From assembly GCA_034509425.1 (NCBI GenBank), contig JAVTVJ010000540.1:248001-312000 (forward strand): a stretch of DNA of 64,000 bases. The letters are read 5' to 3'. Position numbers and translations under genes: made by a program. The DNA is from Eopsaltria australis. Its lineage: Eukaryota > Chordata > Aves > Passeriformes > Petroicidae. The notes under the pieces were generated by a model, which was not told the DNA's origin, searched no databases, and saw only the letters and a list, made by a program, of their open reading frames with translations. This document shows, one piece after another, positions 1-12,200 of the stretch. Numbering within the stretch: position 1 is the stretch's first letter; every line of letters starts with the position of its first letter.

Positions 1-276
1 GTATTTATGCAGATACTGAAAAAGACAAATGCAAAGAAAAAAGGTTAATTATCTGTACTCCAAAAACCAAACGTATTTCAGACTGATTGCCCAAAATAGA
101 TGGTCCTAAAACCTGGGAAGAGACCCAAACATAAAAATAAGTAATGTAAACAATTTATTAGGCACTTACATTGTATTTTTAATGCGCAAAAATGCTGGTC
201 TGTAGTGCAGGTAATTTCATTTCTTTCTGTGATAGTTTGACATGAACAGAGAAGAGATTTGAGTCTGATGTTTTAT

Positions 277-299
277 TAAAACAAACAAACAAACAAACA
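277..299 (+). repeat. (AAAC)n simple repeat
   Basis: About five to six copies of AAAC within the ORC5 intron. It is low-complexity and not coding. Confidence 0.9.
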
Positions 300-1589
300 C
301 AAAAACCTACACACATCAGTGAAAAGTCAAGATAAAGTGGTAAATTCAAGCTGGCATGCGTAAGTGGATATGACCTGAAATAAAGCTGTTCAGAAAAAGG
401 AAAATAATTGCAAAGCAGTAACACTTAAAAAAAGATGTAGGCATGAAGACTGGCAAAAATTAAAGGCTAGAAGGGAATGACTTGTGAAGAAAGATTAAAG
501 GAAATGAACACATGTAATTATTACTTATAGCTATCTGTGTGCTTGGTGATGTTTAGATGAAGAGAGATGATCCCTACACTAATTTGGCTAAATAACTACT
601 GGGGATGATGAAAATGTCTGAAGGTATTTATGGCTTCAAGTGCCAAGAAAGGATTCATTTAGAAGAGTTCAAAAAAGGTCTAAGTAGGAGTAATGAAATA
701 AGATGAGGGGAATCTTAGCTTTGAATACCATAAAAAGCACTTCTTTTGGAGATGTTAAAGTGTCTGATAGTCTCCCCTGAAGTTTTAGTGCAATGCCCCA
801 CTGCTTGAGCTATTGCAAATGACAGTAGACAAAGCATTCAGATATAAACTTGAAAGAAGGAAAAAGAATTTTGCATTGGTGGGAGGAAAGTGAAGATGAC
901 TTAATAGATATTTTCCATCTTAAATTTCTGGAGTTTCACATGGTATAAATTAACAAAATAAGACTCATGGTATACTAGTGAAACATAATTTATGTAAATT
1001 TGCTTTAGAATAGGCATTAACCTTGATCCTTACTTCAATTCTGCATTAAGCCTTGCCTTTGATACAGTAATCTTAATTAAAACTGAATATTTTATGATTT
1101 AACTCCCTCTGCCTCATGAGCAGAACAATACTCTTATCTGTGTTACCTATAAAAGTGCAATCCATATAGAGTATCTATTGCATCAGATGATAGGTTTGCT
1201 TAAGGTCATTTTCATATGAATAAAAGTACTGACAAAGAGCAGTTTAATTTGTTTAAAAATTATTAACTCTTCTTTTACAACCAAATGTTAAAAAGCTAGT
1301 TAAATAGTTTTTCATGGATGTTGAATTAGGAAATATTGACCTAATAAATACCAGATACTTTTGGAAAAAAACACCCAACCTGCATGAATGAGGAAGAAAA
1401 GTAAGTATTGGCAGATGTGATGTGTGTCAAGTGTGTCATCATGTAACTGTCAGTCACTGTCATCTTCATAATACTTTTAACTGGATTGGGTTAGGTGGTA
1501 AGAGAAAAGCTGTTCATTTTGATATTAAATTCTAGTATGTTCTAAAAGGAACAGGCAGGAATTTGAAATGGGCATGAAAGTTTGCCTAT

Positions 1590-1676
1590 TTTTTTCATTT
1601 TTGGAGGGCTTTTTGTTGTTGATTTTGGGGGTTTTGTTGGTTTTTGTTTGTTTGTTTTATGTTTATTTGTTTTGTC
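1590..1676 (+). repeat. T/G-rich low-complexity tract
   Basis: A run of T-rich sequence with interspersed G (TTTTTGTTGTTG, TTTGTTTGTTTG types) in the ORC5 intron. It is a typical simple-sequence tract with no gene content. Confidence 0.8.
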
Positions 1677-3989
1677 ACGATGTTAGAGCAAATGAAGGCT
1701 GTTCTGGATAAAAAAATGGAACTTGGCCTCCTCTCCAGGCATATGACACATCCTTAATCTTGGGATACTTCGTAGTTGCAGTCACTGACTCAGTACAGGC
1801 ATCTTCAGGTTGTGCACTGCTTATAAATGGAGACATTTGTAAAGTGACATTTTCCAGCTTGGAAAGATGTGCAGGTACTGTCTTAGTTATTTTGTAATAA
1901 TCCACAGTAGAAGTTCAAGGAAAGAGGACAAAATATCAAGTGACAGCACTTAATAAATTGTATATAAATAAGTTATATATAACTTAGTCTTAAAATGTAG
2001 AAGGCAAGCAAGCCTTTGAGTATCCATCTGTATTGAAAAAGGCCAGCTTTTTCTGAAACTCTTTAATTCTTTGTTGAATTTAAGGTGTCAGACTGAATAC
2101 TTTGGATAAAAAAAACAGCTGTGAAAAATCTTGATATCTGGACTGCTTCTTTATGCAATAGCTGACTTTAGTGATAATTTCGTATGTGTAACTGAAATCT
2201 TTGGTTATGTCAGATATTTAGTGTAAGCTATCAATCTTTTTCTTCCAAAAATAAGTCTAACCTCTTGGTCAAATAATATTTGCCAGTCACTTTCATCAGC
2301 ATTTGAGATATTTTTCCCTCATTCTTCCAGTTTTTCCTTTGTTGGCTCTGAATATCAAGTTGCAACTGTGGTACATTGGACATCCATAAGCATTACATAT
2401 GTACTGATACCTTTACTTCCCATTCTGGGCACAAAAAACATACCAGTATGTATTTATTGTGAATAATTGTCATATAAATGAAATGGTAGTGTATTTTTGG
2501 GCACAGCAGCCTTCTCATCAGTTCATTACCTTATTGGATTCAACACTTACAGAGGATTCAGGGAACAAATTTGTAAAGTTGAAGACATTAATTTCTTGGA
2601 GGAAAAAAGTAGAAAGTGAATAGTTGTTAATATCATTTTACATTTCTATTCCACGCATTAGATCTTTACAGGAGAACATAACACCTGATCACAGTAAAGA
2701 AAAGTAAACTCCTTGGTTTTGTAGCACCATTTCTCTGCTTTTTTGCCTGTGTCATCTGTAGCATTCTCAAGTGCAGCTTTTAATGGCTACAAAGAACACG
2801 GGAGCTGTGGGTTCTGTGTGGGTCTCTAGCACCAGAGGATGTTGTGTGGCTGATTCGAGGGAGCCCAAAGGGTTAAATGTAGTTAAGCTTTTCCCCAGCT
2901 TTCTGGGAACCTGGCAGTGGCTTTCTTTCAGTTGCTTTGTAACAGGAGGAACAATACCTGAATTCAGCCTTGGGTTGTGTTGGAGAGGGGGAAGGATTCA
3001 GGTTATAGTGTCAGAGGCAGCAGTTGCACTCAGGCAGTACCAGCAAGTGCTTCACCCTCTGGCTGAAAAAAGGGGAATGTTAACAAGGCAAGTCTCAGAT
3101 AAGACCATATGTATGTAGGGTTTTGTTGTTATTTAATCCATTTCTCTCTGCTTGTGGTTTTCTTTTTAGTTAATTAATCATGCTGTTTTGAATAGGCTGC
3201 ATTCTGCCACTGGGAACTGTAACTCAGGCTCTGGCTGGTGATGAGCCAGCCTAAAAGCAAAGGGACACAGTTTTTTGTGGCTTGCACTCAGGCAGGAGTT
3301 TGAGAGTCTTGTCATTTGGAGGAAAATAAGCATTTAGAAACTAAAAGTTGAACCCTGAGCCTAGATAATGATGATGAAAAATAACCTCTGAAAATTCTTA
3401 CAGTAAGGTATCATTCTGTTAGTCAACTGAATGGAAATTATGTTTCTGAATTAATGATTAGCAGTGTATTTTGTGAAGGAAGTGGTCCTGAACACATTTA
3501 TAGCTACTGACTGTATTTCACCCATGATTTCTTCAATGAGCTACTTTCCTTAAGAACCACCAAGATGGTTGAGTCAGAGGAGGCTGCATGGGAATCTCAT
3601 GATTGTTTCAATTTTCTGGATTTTTAAATTTCTTTTTAGAGAAGGATTTGGGTTATATTTCAAGAAACAAGACAAACACCAAAAAAAAACCCGCCAAGAA
3701 ACCAACTTGTCAAAAGGATAAATATGTTAGTGTTTGCTTTCTGAGTTACACCTTTTTCCACATCCAAGCATTGTTTTGTCTGGAGCAGGAAGGTGCAGCA
3801 GGAGTAGTTGAGCAGAGCTCTGTTAACGCTGCCCCACCCAAGTGCTCAATATCTTTGAATGTGATGATCCTTAGGACCTAACCAAGACCCAGGCACAGGG
3901 TGTGAGGCATCTTAGGCTGAAAAGAGAGGAAGCAGGAGGAGCCAGGAGGCTTGTAGAGGATGAGGGGATATAATGAACCACAGGAAGGA

Positions 3990-4256
3990 GTTGCTACTCT
4001 ACTCCAAGGCAATGGGCACAAACTGAAACACAGGAGGAACATCAGAAAATACTTTCTTACTGTGGTGTGGGGGTGACCTGAGTGCTGGCACAGGTTGCCC
4101 TGAATGGTGGTGAAATCTCCATCCTCAGAGATCCTCAAGAGCTTTCTGGACACAGTTCTGGGAAGCCTGGTTGAGATGGCCCTGCTTGAGCAGGAGGTTG
4201 GACCAGATGACCTCCAGAAATCCCTGCCACTTCAACCGTTCTGTGATGTTGAGTTG
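3990..4256 (+). mobile_element. CR1 LINE, 3' fragment, + strand
   Basis: The stretch reads like the 3' end of a CR1 element in sense orientation. It contains GGCAATGGGCACAAACTGAA and CACAGGAGG, then the reverse-transcriptase-distal motif GCACAGGTTGCCC, then AATCTCCATCC, and it ends near TCAACCGTTCTGTGATG, matching the usual CR1 tail. It is 5'-truncated, as most genomic CR1 copies are, and diverged. The 5' boundary is approximate; CR1-like sequence may begin somewhat earlier. Confidence 0.85.
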
Positions 4257-5315
4257 TGAGGGAGATGGGAAAGCTGAAGGTTGTAAGGGATGTGAACAGA
4301 GGGTGTTTGAGATTTTTGTGTTGGGAAAGATTTATGAATAGAAGTCTTTCTCACAAAAAAATTTCGTATTTTAGTCTATTAAAGATTAAAGATTTTATCA
4401 TGTATGTTTAATTAAGCTAAACATTTTGAGAATACTGAACTTTTGTACACCAAAATACACAGCTTTTTAGTAAAGCAGGAGTCAAGGAAGGCTGTGAGGA
4501 GAGCTTCTGGCCAGAGAGGCTGCTATGTCAGATACTGTCTCAATTGATAATATATGTATTTTTTGTAACATCCTGTTGCTTTTATGAATTTGTTTCAAGT
4601 CCAGTTATAAGGCTTTCAGAACACACCATTACAGAAAAACGTTGCTTTAGCAATGTTTAGCAGCAGCATTTAGCCGTGTTTCTGCTTTTAATGGCTTTAG
4701 TTTTTCATGAAGTAGTAACTTTATCATGCATTTCAGGCAAAAAGTGTGATTTGAGGATACAATACTGCAATGGTCATTATTAATTTGAAATACAACAAGC
4801 TTTAAATAGAACTTTTCAACTAGCATGTGGGCTAAGGCTTCCTCTGAGCAACTAGCTAATGAATTTGTATACAGAAAGAATAAACAGCAGCATGATGGCT
4901 TATATTAGGTGAATTTGTTCTAATCATTTAGTGGCTTGTTAAATACTTTATATGTCCAACTAATTCCAAAATGGTCACTTTTTCTTCTTCAACAAAAACA
5001 AACAAAAATTTATCCACTGCATCTGTATGATTTGTACTTGAACTGGAAAAAAAAAGGTTTCCATACAAAAACTACCGACAAACGCAGAATCTAAATTATT
5101 GTAAAATGAGACATTATTTATATCACTTGTGCAGTTGGAAGACTCTTGGGATTTAACTGTTCAACTGCTGTATGGGAAACATATCTCTAGTGGTATTTGC
5201 TTTAGGAACTGAAATCTTGGCACTGATTGATGAGGGCTTTAGGGGAAGGAGAAGGCACCTAAGAGTAGCCTTTTTGATATGAAATTGTAAGTTTTACCAG
5301 TTCAACTACTGGAAT

Positions 5316-5358
5316 TATATTTTTATATATTATATATTTTTATATATTATATTTTTAT
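5316..5358. repeat. AT-rich simple sequence
   Basis: Repeats of TATATATTATATTTTTATAT type. They are composed almost only of A and T, lie within the ORC5 intron and contain no gene. Confidence 0.8.
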
Positions 5359-6210
5359 GTTAGAGCATCACAGGGAGGCATTAAATATACTCAGTAGTAT
5401 AGGTGTGTATGTATTTATGAAGGACATACCATTACAGCCTACGTTTCAGAAAGAATTCTCTACCAAGATAAGTTACATTTGGATGATTTGGAGAGTTCCA
5501 GTTCCATGAAGATGACAACTTAGTGATTTAAGATTTTGCTCAGCCTGTATTGTGTGTGTGCATTTATGTGTGTACACATTAATTGTTTCTAGTACCTGGA
5601 GATATCTTCTAAGATACAGCCAAAATTAGCTGCACTCTTTGTTACTGAAATTAGTTGAGTGTAGTTTTGTTTCTACTCTTAAACTCTCAAAGTTGTTTAA
5701 GACTGTAAATAAACCCAAAAAAAAGTGAGTAAGGTGGTGACAATTAAGATTGTCTTTCTAAACAGCACTTCTAAGTCACTTCTTTAAAGTGATCTTTTAA
5801 AAACATGAATTTTATGCATCCCAAACAAATCCTCCAACTGTGGACACTAGATTAAATTCATTCTTTAACATTTCATATGAGAGAGGCAGATGCGCTGCAA
5901 ATGAAATAAAAAGATCAAAACTGGAGGTAAAATAAGAATAATTTATCCAACTAATATGTACATGTGATTAGTTTTATCTCATAGGCTGCAGGATAATGCT
6001 GTTATTTTTTTGTAAAATAGGAGTTTTGTGGAAATCCTTGCCTGCTTTCCTAAGAATGTTATATTCTTGACAGAATCACGTAAATGTTTGTTGGTATCTC
6101 TAAGTATCTACATGGTATTTTATTTCTGAGAATACTAAGTTTTGTATAATATATATTCACTCCTTGAAAAACCTCCCCCATTGCTTCTAAAATGTCAAAG
6201 CTGAGCGCAG

Positions 6211-6264
6211 GGATTTAGCCATACAAGTTCTATGGAGATTAATTGGATTTGTATGGCTAAATCC
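6211..6264. repeat. Perfect 16-bp inverted repeat with 22-nt loop
   Basis: GGATTTAGCCATACAA at 6211-6226 is matched exactly in reverse complement at 6249-6264 (TTGTATGGCTAAATCC), with 22 bases between. A transcript could form a 16-bp hairpin. It may be a remnant of a palindromic transposon or a chance structure. The arms show no match to a small RNA known to me. Confidence 0.9.
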
Positions 6265-8046
6265 AAGCAGTTCTTCTGAAAATATTGCTGTCCCTTGTAT
6301 ATAAAATATAAATATATGTTTACAAATACAGTATCATAAGAAATATTTGGACAGAACAGTAAAATCAGGTTTAATTTATGTTTGGAGATGAATAACTTTT
6401 GGTTTTCTATAAACTAATGGTTCCTGTTTAAGTATACTGAGTGAATACTAAGCATGTGCTGTGCTTGCCTTAGGGCTTCATTTTTTTTAAATGCATGAAG
6501 CATTTACATAGGAGTCTTCTGTACTTCACTCAGGAGGGGAAAGAGCATTTCTGATTCATTAATCCCTTTTTCTTTTTCTAAGTAACTGGGTCCTTCACAT
6601 CATGCACTCAAGAGGTGTAAAATATACAAAGAAGTGGGAGGGACAGGCAAAATGATGCCTGGCTTGCTATAAGGTATAAATTCAAAATCTATTTCTCTTT
6701 GCAAGAAGAAAAATAGCGAGGGGAAAAAAGGGCAGCACTAAATTTACTGCATGTGCTTGCATGATATGCAGGTTTGGGATAATTATTTTCTCTCTTGTTC
6801 AATAAAGTGAGTTGTTACCATGGTAACATTTATATTGCACAATTTCTCTGTTATAAAATAAATGAGGACAGTTTTAGAGTCAGAAAAGTCTTTGTATGGA
6901 ACCTTTTTCTTTTCTATGTTTTTAAGTGCAGAATTGTGTCTTAAAATTTTTTTGAGATGACAAAGTTTCGATGCACTTTCCAGATAAAATTAGTCAGCTT
7001 TTAATAACACGTAGTGCTTCTGCAGGACAAGATGGGCAAGATCTGCTTTGTAAAATTGAGCACAGCCATCAGGCAAGTGCAGACTGCCCGACAGCTCAGA
7101 GGAATGCTCTGTATGTCTTGATCCAATAACCAACTCCTGGCAGTGACACCTTGCCTGTGTTACTGTGTCACCTTGGACAAGATGTGTTGAGAATTTCTTA
7201 AAAAGCAGGTCTGAGTCTTCAGTGGCAGAGGGACAGGCACCCAGGGTGAGTGTTTAGAACCAGAGCTTACCCTACACAGTATTTTGGTGCTGCTTGCGCT
7301 TCTCTTACTGAGGAATAGCAGACTGATTGCAGCACCTCCTGACCGGCTGGTTCTTTGTTAGGGTGGGGTTTTTCAACATTTATTGACTGCAATATAGATT
7401 CTGCAATGGACATTTTAAAATATCCTTAAGCAATACTTCTGTTTCTGCTTACTGAAGAGATTCCAGAAGATAACCATGGAAGGTACTTGCCCATTATGTA
7501 AGCTTTATGTGAAGGGCTTCCAAGAGATGGGAAAATGTTCAGATGTAACAGTTGATTGGAATGACAAGTAGCTTTTCATCAGACCCTAATTGTGTCTTTG
7601 CCAGTCATTACTGCTTCTCTTTGTTCAGTTTTGTTTTTCTCCTGTATTTTCTCACTACAGTAGGCTTTTAAGTATGAGGTGACTTTTTTATCTGTTGAGA
7701 TCAAAAGGCTTCATTCCTTGCTTGATTCTGTCCTGTTTTTTCACACCTTTCTATTGATCTCTTGTATGGATTTTTCAGTTTGGTGATCAGTATAGTACTT
7801 TTGGGGGATTAAGCCATTTTAAAGTGATTTAATTTTAATATTAAAAATGTCCAGATTTATAATTACTGAATATTATTGAAAAGCCTTGACACAATCATTA
7901 TTCACAAAATAGGGTGGTTATCACAACTATCAGTTGCTAAAAGAAGTAAGTTCATTAATCATGGAAGCATGAGAAATTCTTCCTTGACTACACTGTATTC
8001 CACTGAAACTAAAATAGGATACCTTGTGAAGGTTCTTTTATGCTTT

Positions 8047-8400
8047 TCGAATCATAGAATCATTAAGCTTGGAAAAGACCTCCAATCTCATCAACTCCAA
8101 GCTTTGACTGAATACCATGACAACTAAACCGTATCACTGAGTGTCACGTCCAGTCATTTCTTGAACGCTTTCAGGGATGGTGACTCAAAACACCTCCCTG
8201 GCCAGCCAATGGCTGACCACCTTTTGAGTGAAGAAATTCTTCTTGATGTCCAACCTGAACCTCCCATGGTGCAACATGAGGCCATTTCCTCTTGTCCTCT
8301 CCCTGGTTGCCTGGGAGAAGAGGCCAATCCCGACATGGCTTCAAACTCCTTTCTGGCAGTTGTAGAGAGTGAAAAGGTCCCCACTGAGACTCAGGAGCCA
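8047..8400 (-). mobile_element. CR1 LINE, 3' fragment, minus strand
   Basis: Read on the + strand, it starts with the reverse complement of the CR1 tail (AATCATAGAATCATTAAGCT, then GGAAAAGACCTCCAA). It continues through the CR1 3' region with CTCTTGTCCTCTCCCTGGTT, CTGGGAGAAGAGGCCAA and AGTTGTAGAGAGTGAAAAGG. Similarity fades at about 8400. The open frames on both strands here (8154-8384, 8161-8625) are remnants or chance frames in this element, not genes. Confidence 0.9.
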
Positions 8401-9240
8401 GGAAGGTGGCTGCACTCTCCTACACATCCTGCCTACAGGAAAAGCTGTACAAACTGCTCTGCCATGTCCTTCTGCCCTGCCTCATCCTGTCTGTTGTGTT
8501 TGTCCATCCTTTTCACTCTTCAAATCTCCCTCAGATTCTCTTGCATCACCCTCTCCATGTCAACCTTCCTCACTAGAGCTGCCAGGTCCTGCCTGATCTC
8601 TCTGCTCTCTCTTGGGTTTCCGTGATTCTGGGAAGCCCCTGTGGAGCTCTTTGGAGTGTTTTGCTCCAGAAGTTCCTGTAACCACAGCTGCTGTCACCAC
8701 ATGCCTTCCTGACTCCACTCCTGAGTGACAAGGAAATTGCCTTGTGCAGCATGTCGCTATTTTAGACTCCGCCCCATAAATGATTTGCAGTGATGTAGAA
8801 GCTGTATAGTCAATGTTTGCTAACTACACAAATTTTAACACAATTTATGTATAGCAAGATGTTTTTTAGGACTCTGTCTATCTAAATAGACGGAATTATC
8901 CTTGAATGCTACAAAGGCAGGAGAAATACTAACTGACTGCATACTGTTAGTAAGAAATGTTTCCCTTTAGCAGGTATTCCCTTTGCCTGATCCATTGACC
9001 AGCCTTGTTGGTGGGTGTGGCAGCACACTGGTTCATTGGTTGCCTTGGTTGGCTGTAACGCTTTTACCCAACATATGTGCTTGCCAAACAGGAGTGTCAG
9101 AAACTGGTTTTTTCCAGGTTACAAGAGCTAAGTGCTACATGGCATAACTAGCAGAACTTCACAGTTGCATTAAAGGGTGACGGAAACTGCATTAAAAAAA
9201 GTGTTGTGTTAGAAGCACAATTTTTTGATTTACAGTTAAT

Positions 9241-9280
9241 TGCTGACAGATGATGTTTCATGCTGACAGATGATATTTCA
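9241..9280 (+). repeat. 20-bp tandem duplication
   Basis: TGCTGACAGATGATGTTTCA at 9241-9260 is repeated at 9261-9280 with one difference (G to A). It is a simple recent local duplication within the ORC5 intron. Confidence 0.9.
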
Positions 9281-12200
9281 TGCTCTTTATCTGATAAAAC
9301 TAAGTATAATGAACAAGAGATGAAAAACTGGTAGTTTTGACCACTTTGGAGGATATTTATGCAAGGGATACAAGGATATTTATGGATTTCTTTTGAAGTT
9401 GCATCTAACATATTTAATGGGTCATTGAACCTAGACTTTTAATATTTTATGACTTTTCAATTCATGATTAGCTGAAAGCTTTGCTTTCTTTAGAAATGGA
9501 TGTTATAAATTTATAACCTCTGTTGTAGCATATCTAAACTTACACATTTTTTAATGAAAACAACACTTCTCACTGCAGATTACAACCATCACCTTAGGCT
9601 GTTACAATAGGGCTTGTTTTGTTTGTTTTCAAGCATCTAGAGGACTTCCTGAGTGACATCCTGGTCTTTCCCTTCCTTCTGGTGGGAGCCAAATGCCATA
9701 GATTTACTGATGAAGAGTAGAATATTCTCCATGAGGCTATTTGGTTTCCTGGCAAGCTCAGAGAGGGAAGATTCCAGATATACTCATTTCCTACCAGCAC
9801 AGAGTGACTTTGCAGAATCCTTTCTTCCCTTATGCTGCGTGGTGACATTTGGCCAACCTGGAGCTGAAACTTGCATTCATCCTTGTTGTTTAGTCTGTTC
9901 TCCATAAGGGTACCTGTAAACAGAGGTGCATGAATATGTTAAACTTAAATGTCCTGATTTTGTTAGGGAGGTGTTCCAAACAGAAGTGTCACTGTTCCTC
10001 TCAGTTGCTGTTGTTCAAGAACTTTGTAGCTGTTGGTTTATCTAGGATCCAACATCCCTTACCAAATCAAATTCTAATTACTGTCGTATATGAAAGTAGA
10101 TCAGGAGTTTGGGTTTTTTTCTTTTCCTCTGTTGGATGGCATAAAACCTAGTATGGCTTATTGTCATATATTCCTGAGAGCTAGGCAGTTTTGTTATTTC
10201 TAATCACTTGATGTGCAGCCTTATAATAAATTTCTCCTCCAATTTGTTGATGAGTGCAATAACGTCACAAATCAGCAATCTTTCTTAGCTCCAGTTTGAC
10301 AATACAAGAGGAGCATGAAATGTCGTGTTTCAACAGGTCAGATCCCTATGTGTGAACAATTTTTTACCTAATTTCTGAAGTTAAGAGCACTAGGACCCAG
10401 TATCTCAGGAAATTTTCCATCCTTACAATTTTATTACACACTTCCCTGAGCAACCTTTGCTGGTACTTTCAAGAGACAGCAGATTGGGCCAGGGAGGATC
10501 TTTTGTTTAGTACCAGTAGGATGTACTTACACACTTAAGCAATTGATACAAGTAGTTTCTATTTTTGTTTTTGTTACTATTTATTCCTATTATAGAACCA
10601 CTAAAATTTGCAGAGTTTATCTAGTCACAGTGAATGTGGACTTGATTGCAGTACTCTGCAATGTGTCTTGTGAGTAGATGAGAAACAGCATGCTACTGTG
10701 GAGTGTCTCTAAAGATCTGTTTTAACAATCTGAAGATTTAAAGTCAGTGTATTTTTAAATGTTTATTTTTCAGAGCAGACTCCCATTTGGGACTACAGTG
10801 TATTTTACCATTTTTCTATTCTTGTGGTTGAAATGCGTGAGATCTGTATTTCAGAAGTATTTGGGTCAAATATTCCTGGAGTGGTTATTTTAATTGAAGA
10901 ATTCTTAATATCTTGTTTCTTTATACAATATTTGGATCAATACTCTATAAACAATTATCATAATCTTTCAAAAATATACTGTAGTTAAGACACATTGAAT
11001 ATCTTTTTTTCTTTGAGAAAGCAGGGTAGTTTAGACTTAGGAGATATTCCCAAACATCTGATTCTGATCAATCTCTTTTAATTTCATTATTTCTGTTCTT
11101 GCCAAAAGACTGATTTTTATCCTCAGGACAGGTTTGAAATCCTCATTGCTTGAATTATTTTTTAATGCGAAACAGTATTTACAAACAGAACTTCATCATA
11201 TAGCAGTAAAAGGCTGGTAACTCTGTACACAGTTCTATAATTTACTGAAACAGCATTAAAAATTTAGGGGCCTTCTGTAAATATATCAAGTCCTATCAGT
11301 ATCACAGGTACTGGGCAGTATTTCTAACATTACAGCTTTCCTGTTCTTAATGGAACTTGACTTGCAATATCTAGAAATGTTGCCATTGTGGGACAGATGT
11401 AATAAATAAAGGGGGGAGAAAAGGCAAAATTTTCGAGATTTGGGGAATTAAAGTTATATGCTTGGTCAGTTGCACACAGTTTGCTTCTGGAAAACAGTCT
11501 TTGTGTTGCTTTCCTTATCTTGTAAAAAAGCCTGCCTGGCACCTGAGACCTCTGATGCAAAAATGAAATGAAGATATGGCAGAAGGATGCTTCTGTTGGC
11601 TATTGCCTGTGCCTTGAAAAATAGCCAGCCTTTGTCTGGTGTCCACTTTGTGAAGCTACCTGACTTAACTGTAAACATCATTCCCCAAGTGTTCCTTTGA
11701 CCATCTGTTACCATCTTCGGTTTCTCAGATTTTGGAAGTATGAACTAGGAAGGGGAGTACTTTTAAATTAGTTGTCTGTAACTTGTGTCTGCAGTCCTTC
11801 TGCTTAGGAGTTACGTGTTGTTATGGAGTAGATTAGATGTACACAGCTTCAACAGATTGCAAATGCGTTCAAGTCTTGGGTTTGAGTATCAAAATTAACT
11901 CCTGTCATCACTTCCAGAGGTCTTAACAAAATTCTGAAAATATTTCCAAATAATGCTCAGGTACAGAAAATAATTTGATCCTTTCAGAAAACACCACATT
12001 AAGCAAATTTCTAGCATGCCTTTCATGCCTTTATGAAGTACTTTAATTGATCCTCAAAGTGAGTGAACTGACTCAGAAATACTGATTTATCCATGCATCA
12101 CTCTATAGAGTTTTTATACTTCTTTTTAAAGTTGATGAGCAGAGCAAGGCAGAGAGTGTTGTGAACTGCCTTTTATTTTCCTTCTTATTAGGCAAATTGA

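Noticed and set aside
8400..8640. Extension of the minus-strand CR1 beyond 8400
   Set aside because: The sequence no longer follows the CR1 pattern I know. It may be another repeat, but I cannot name it.
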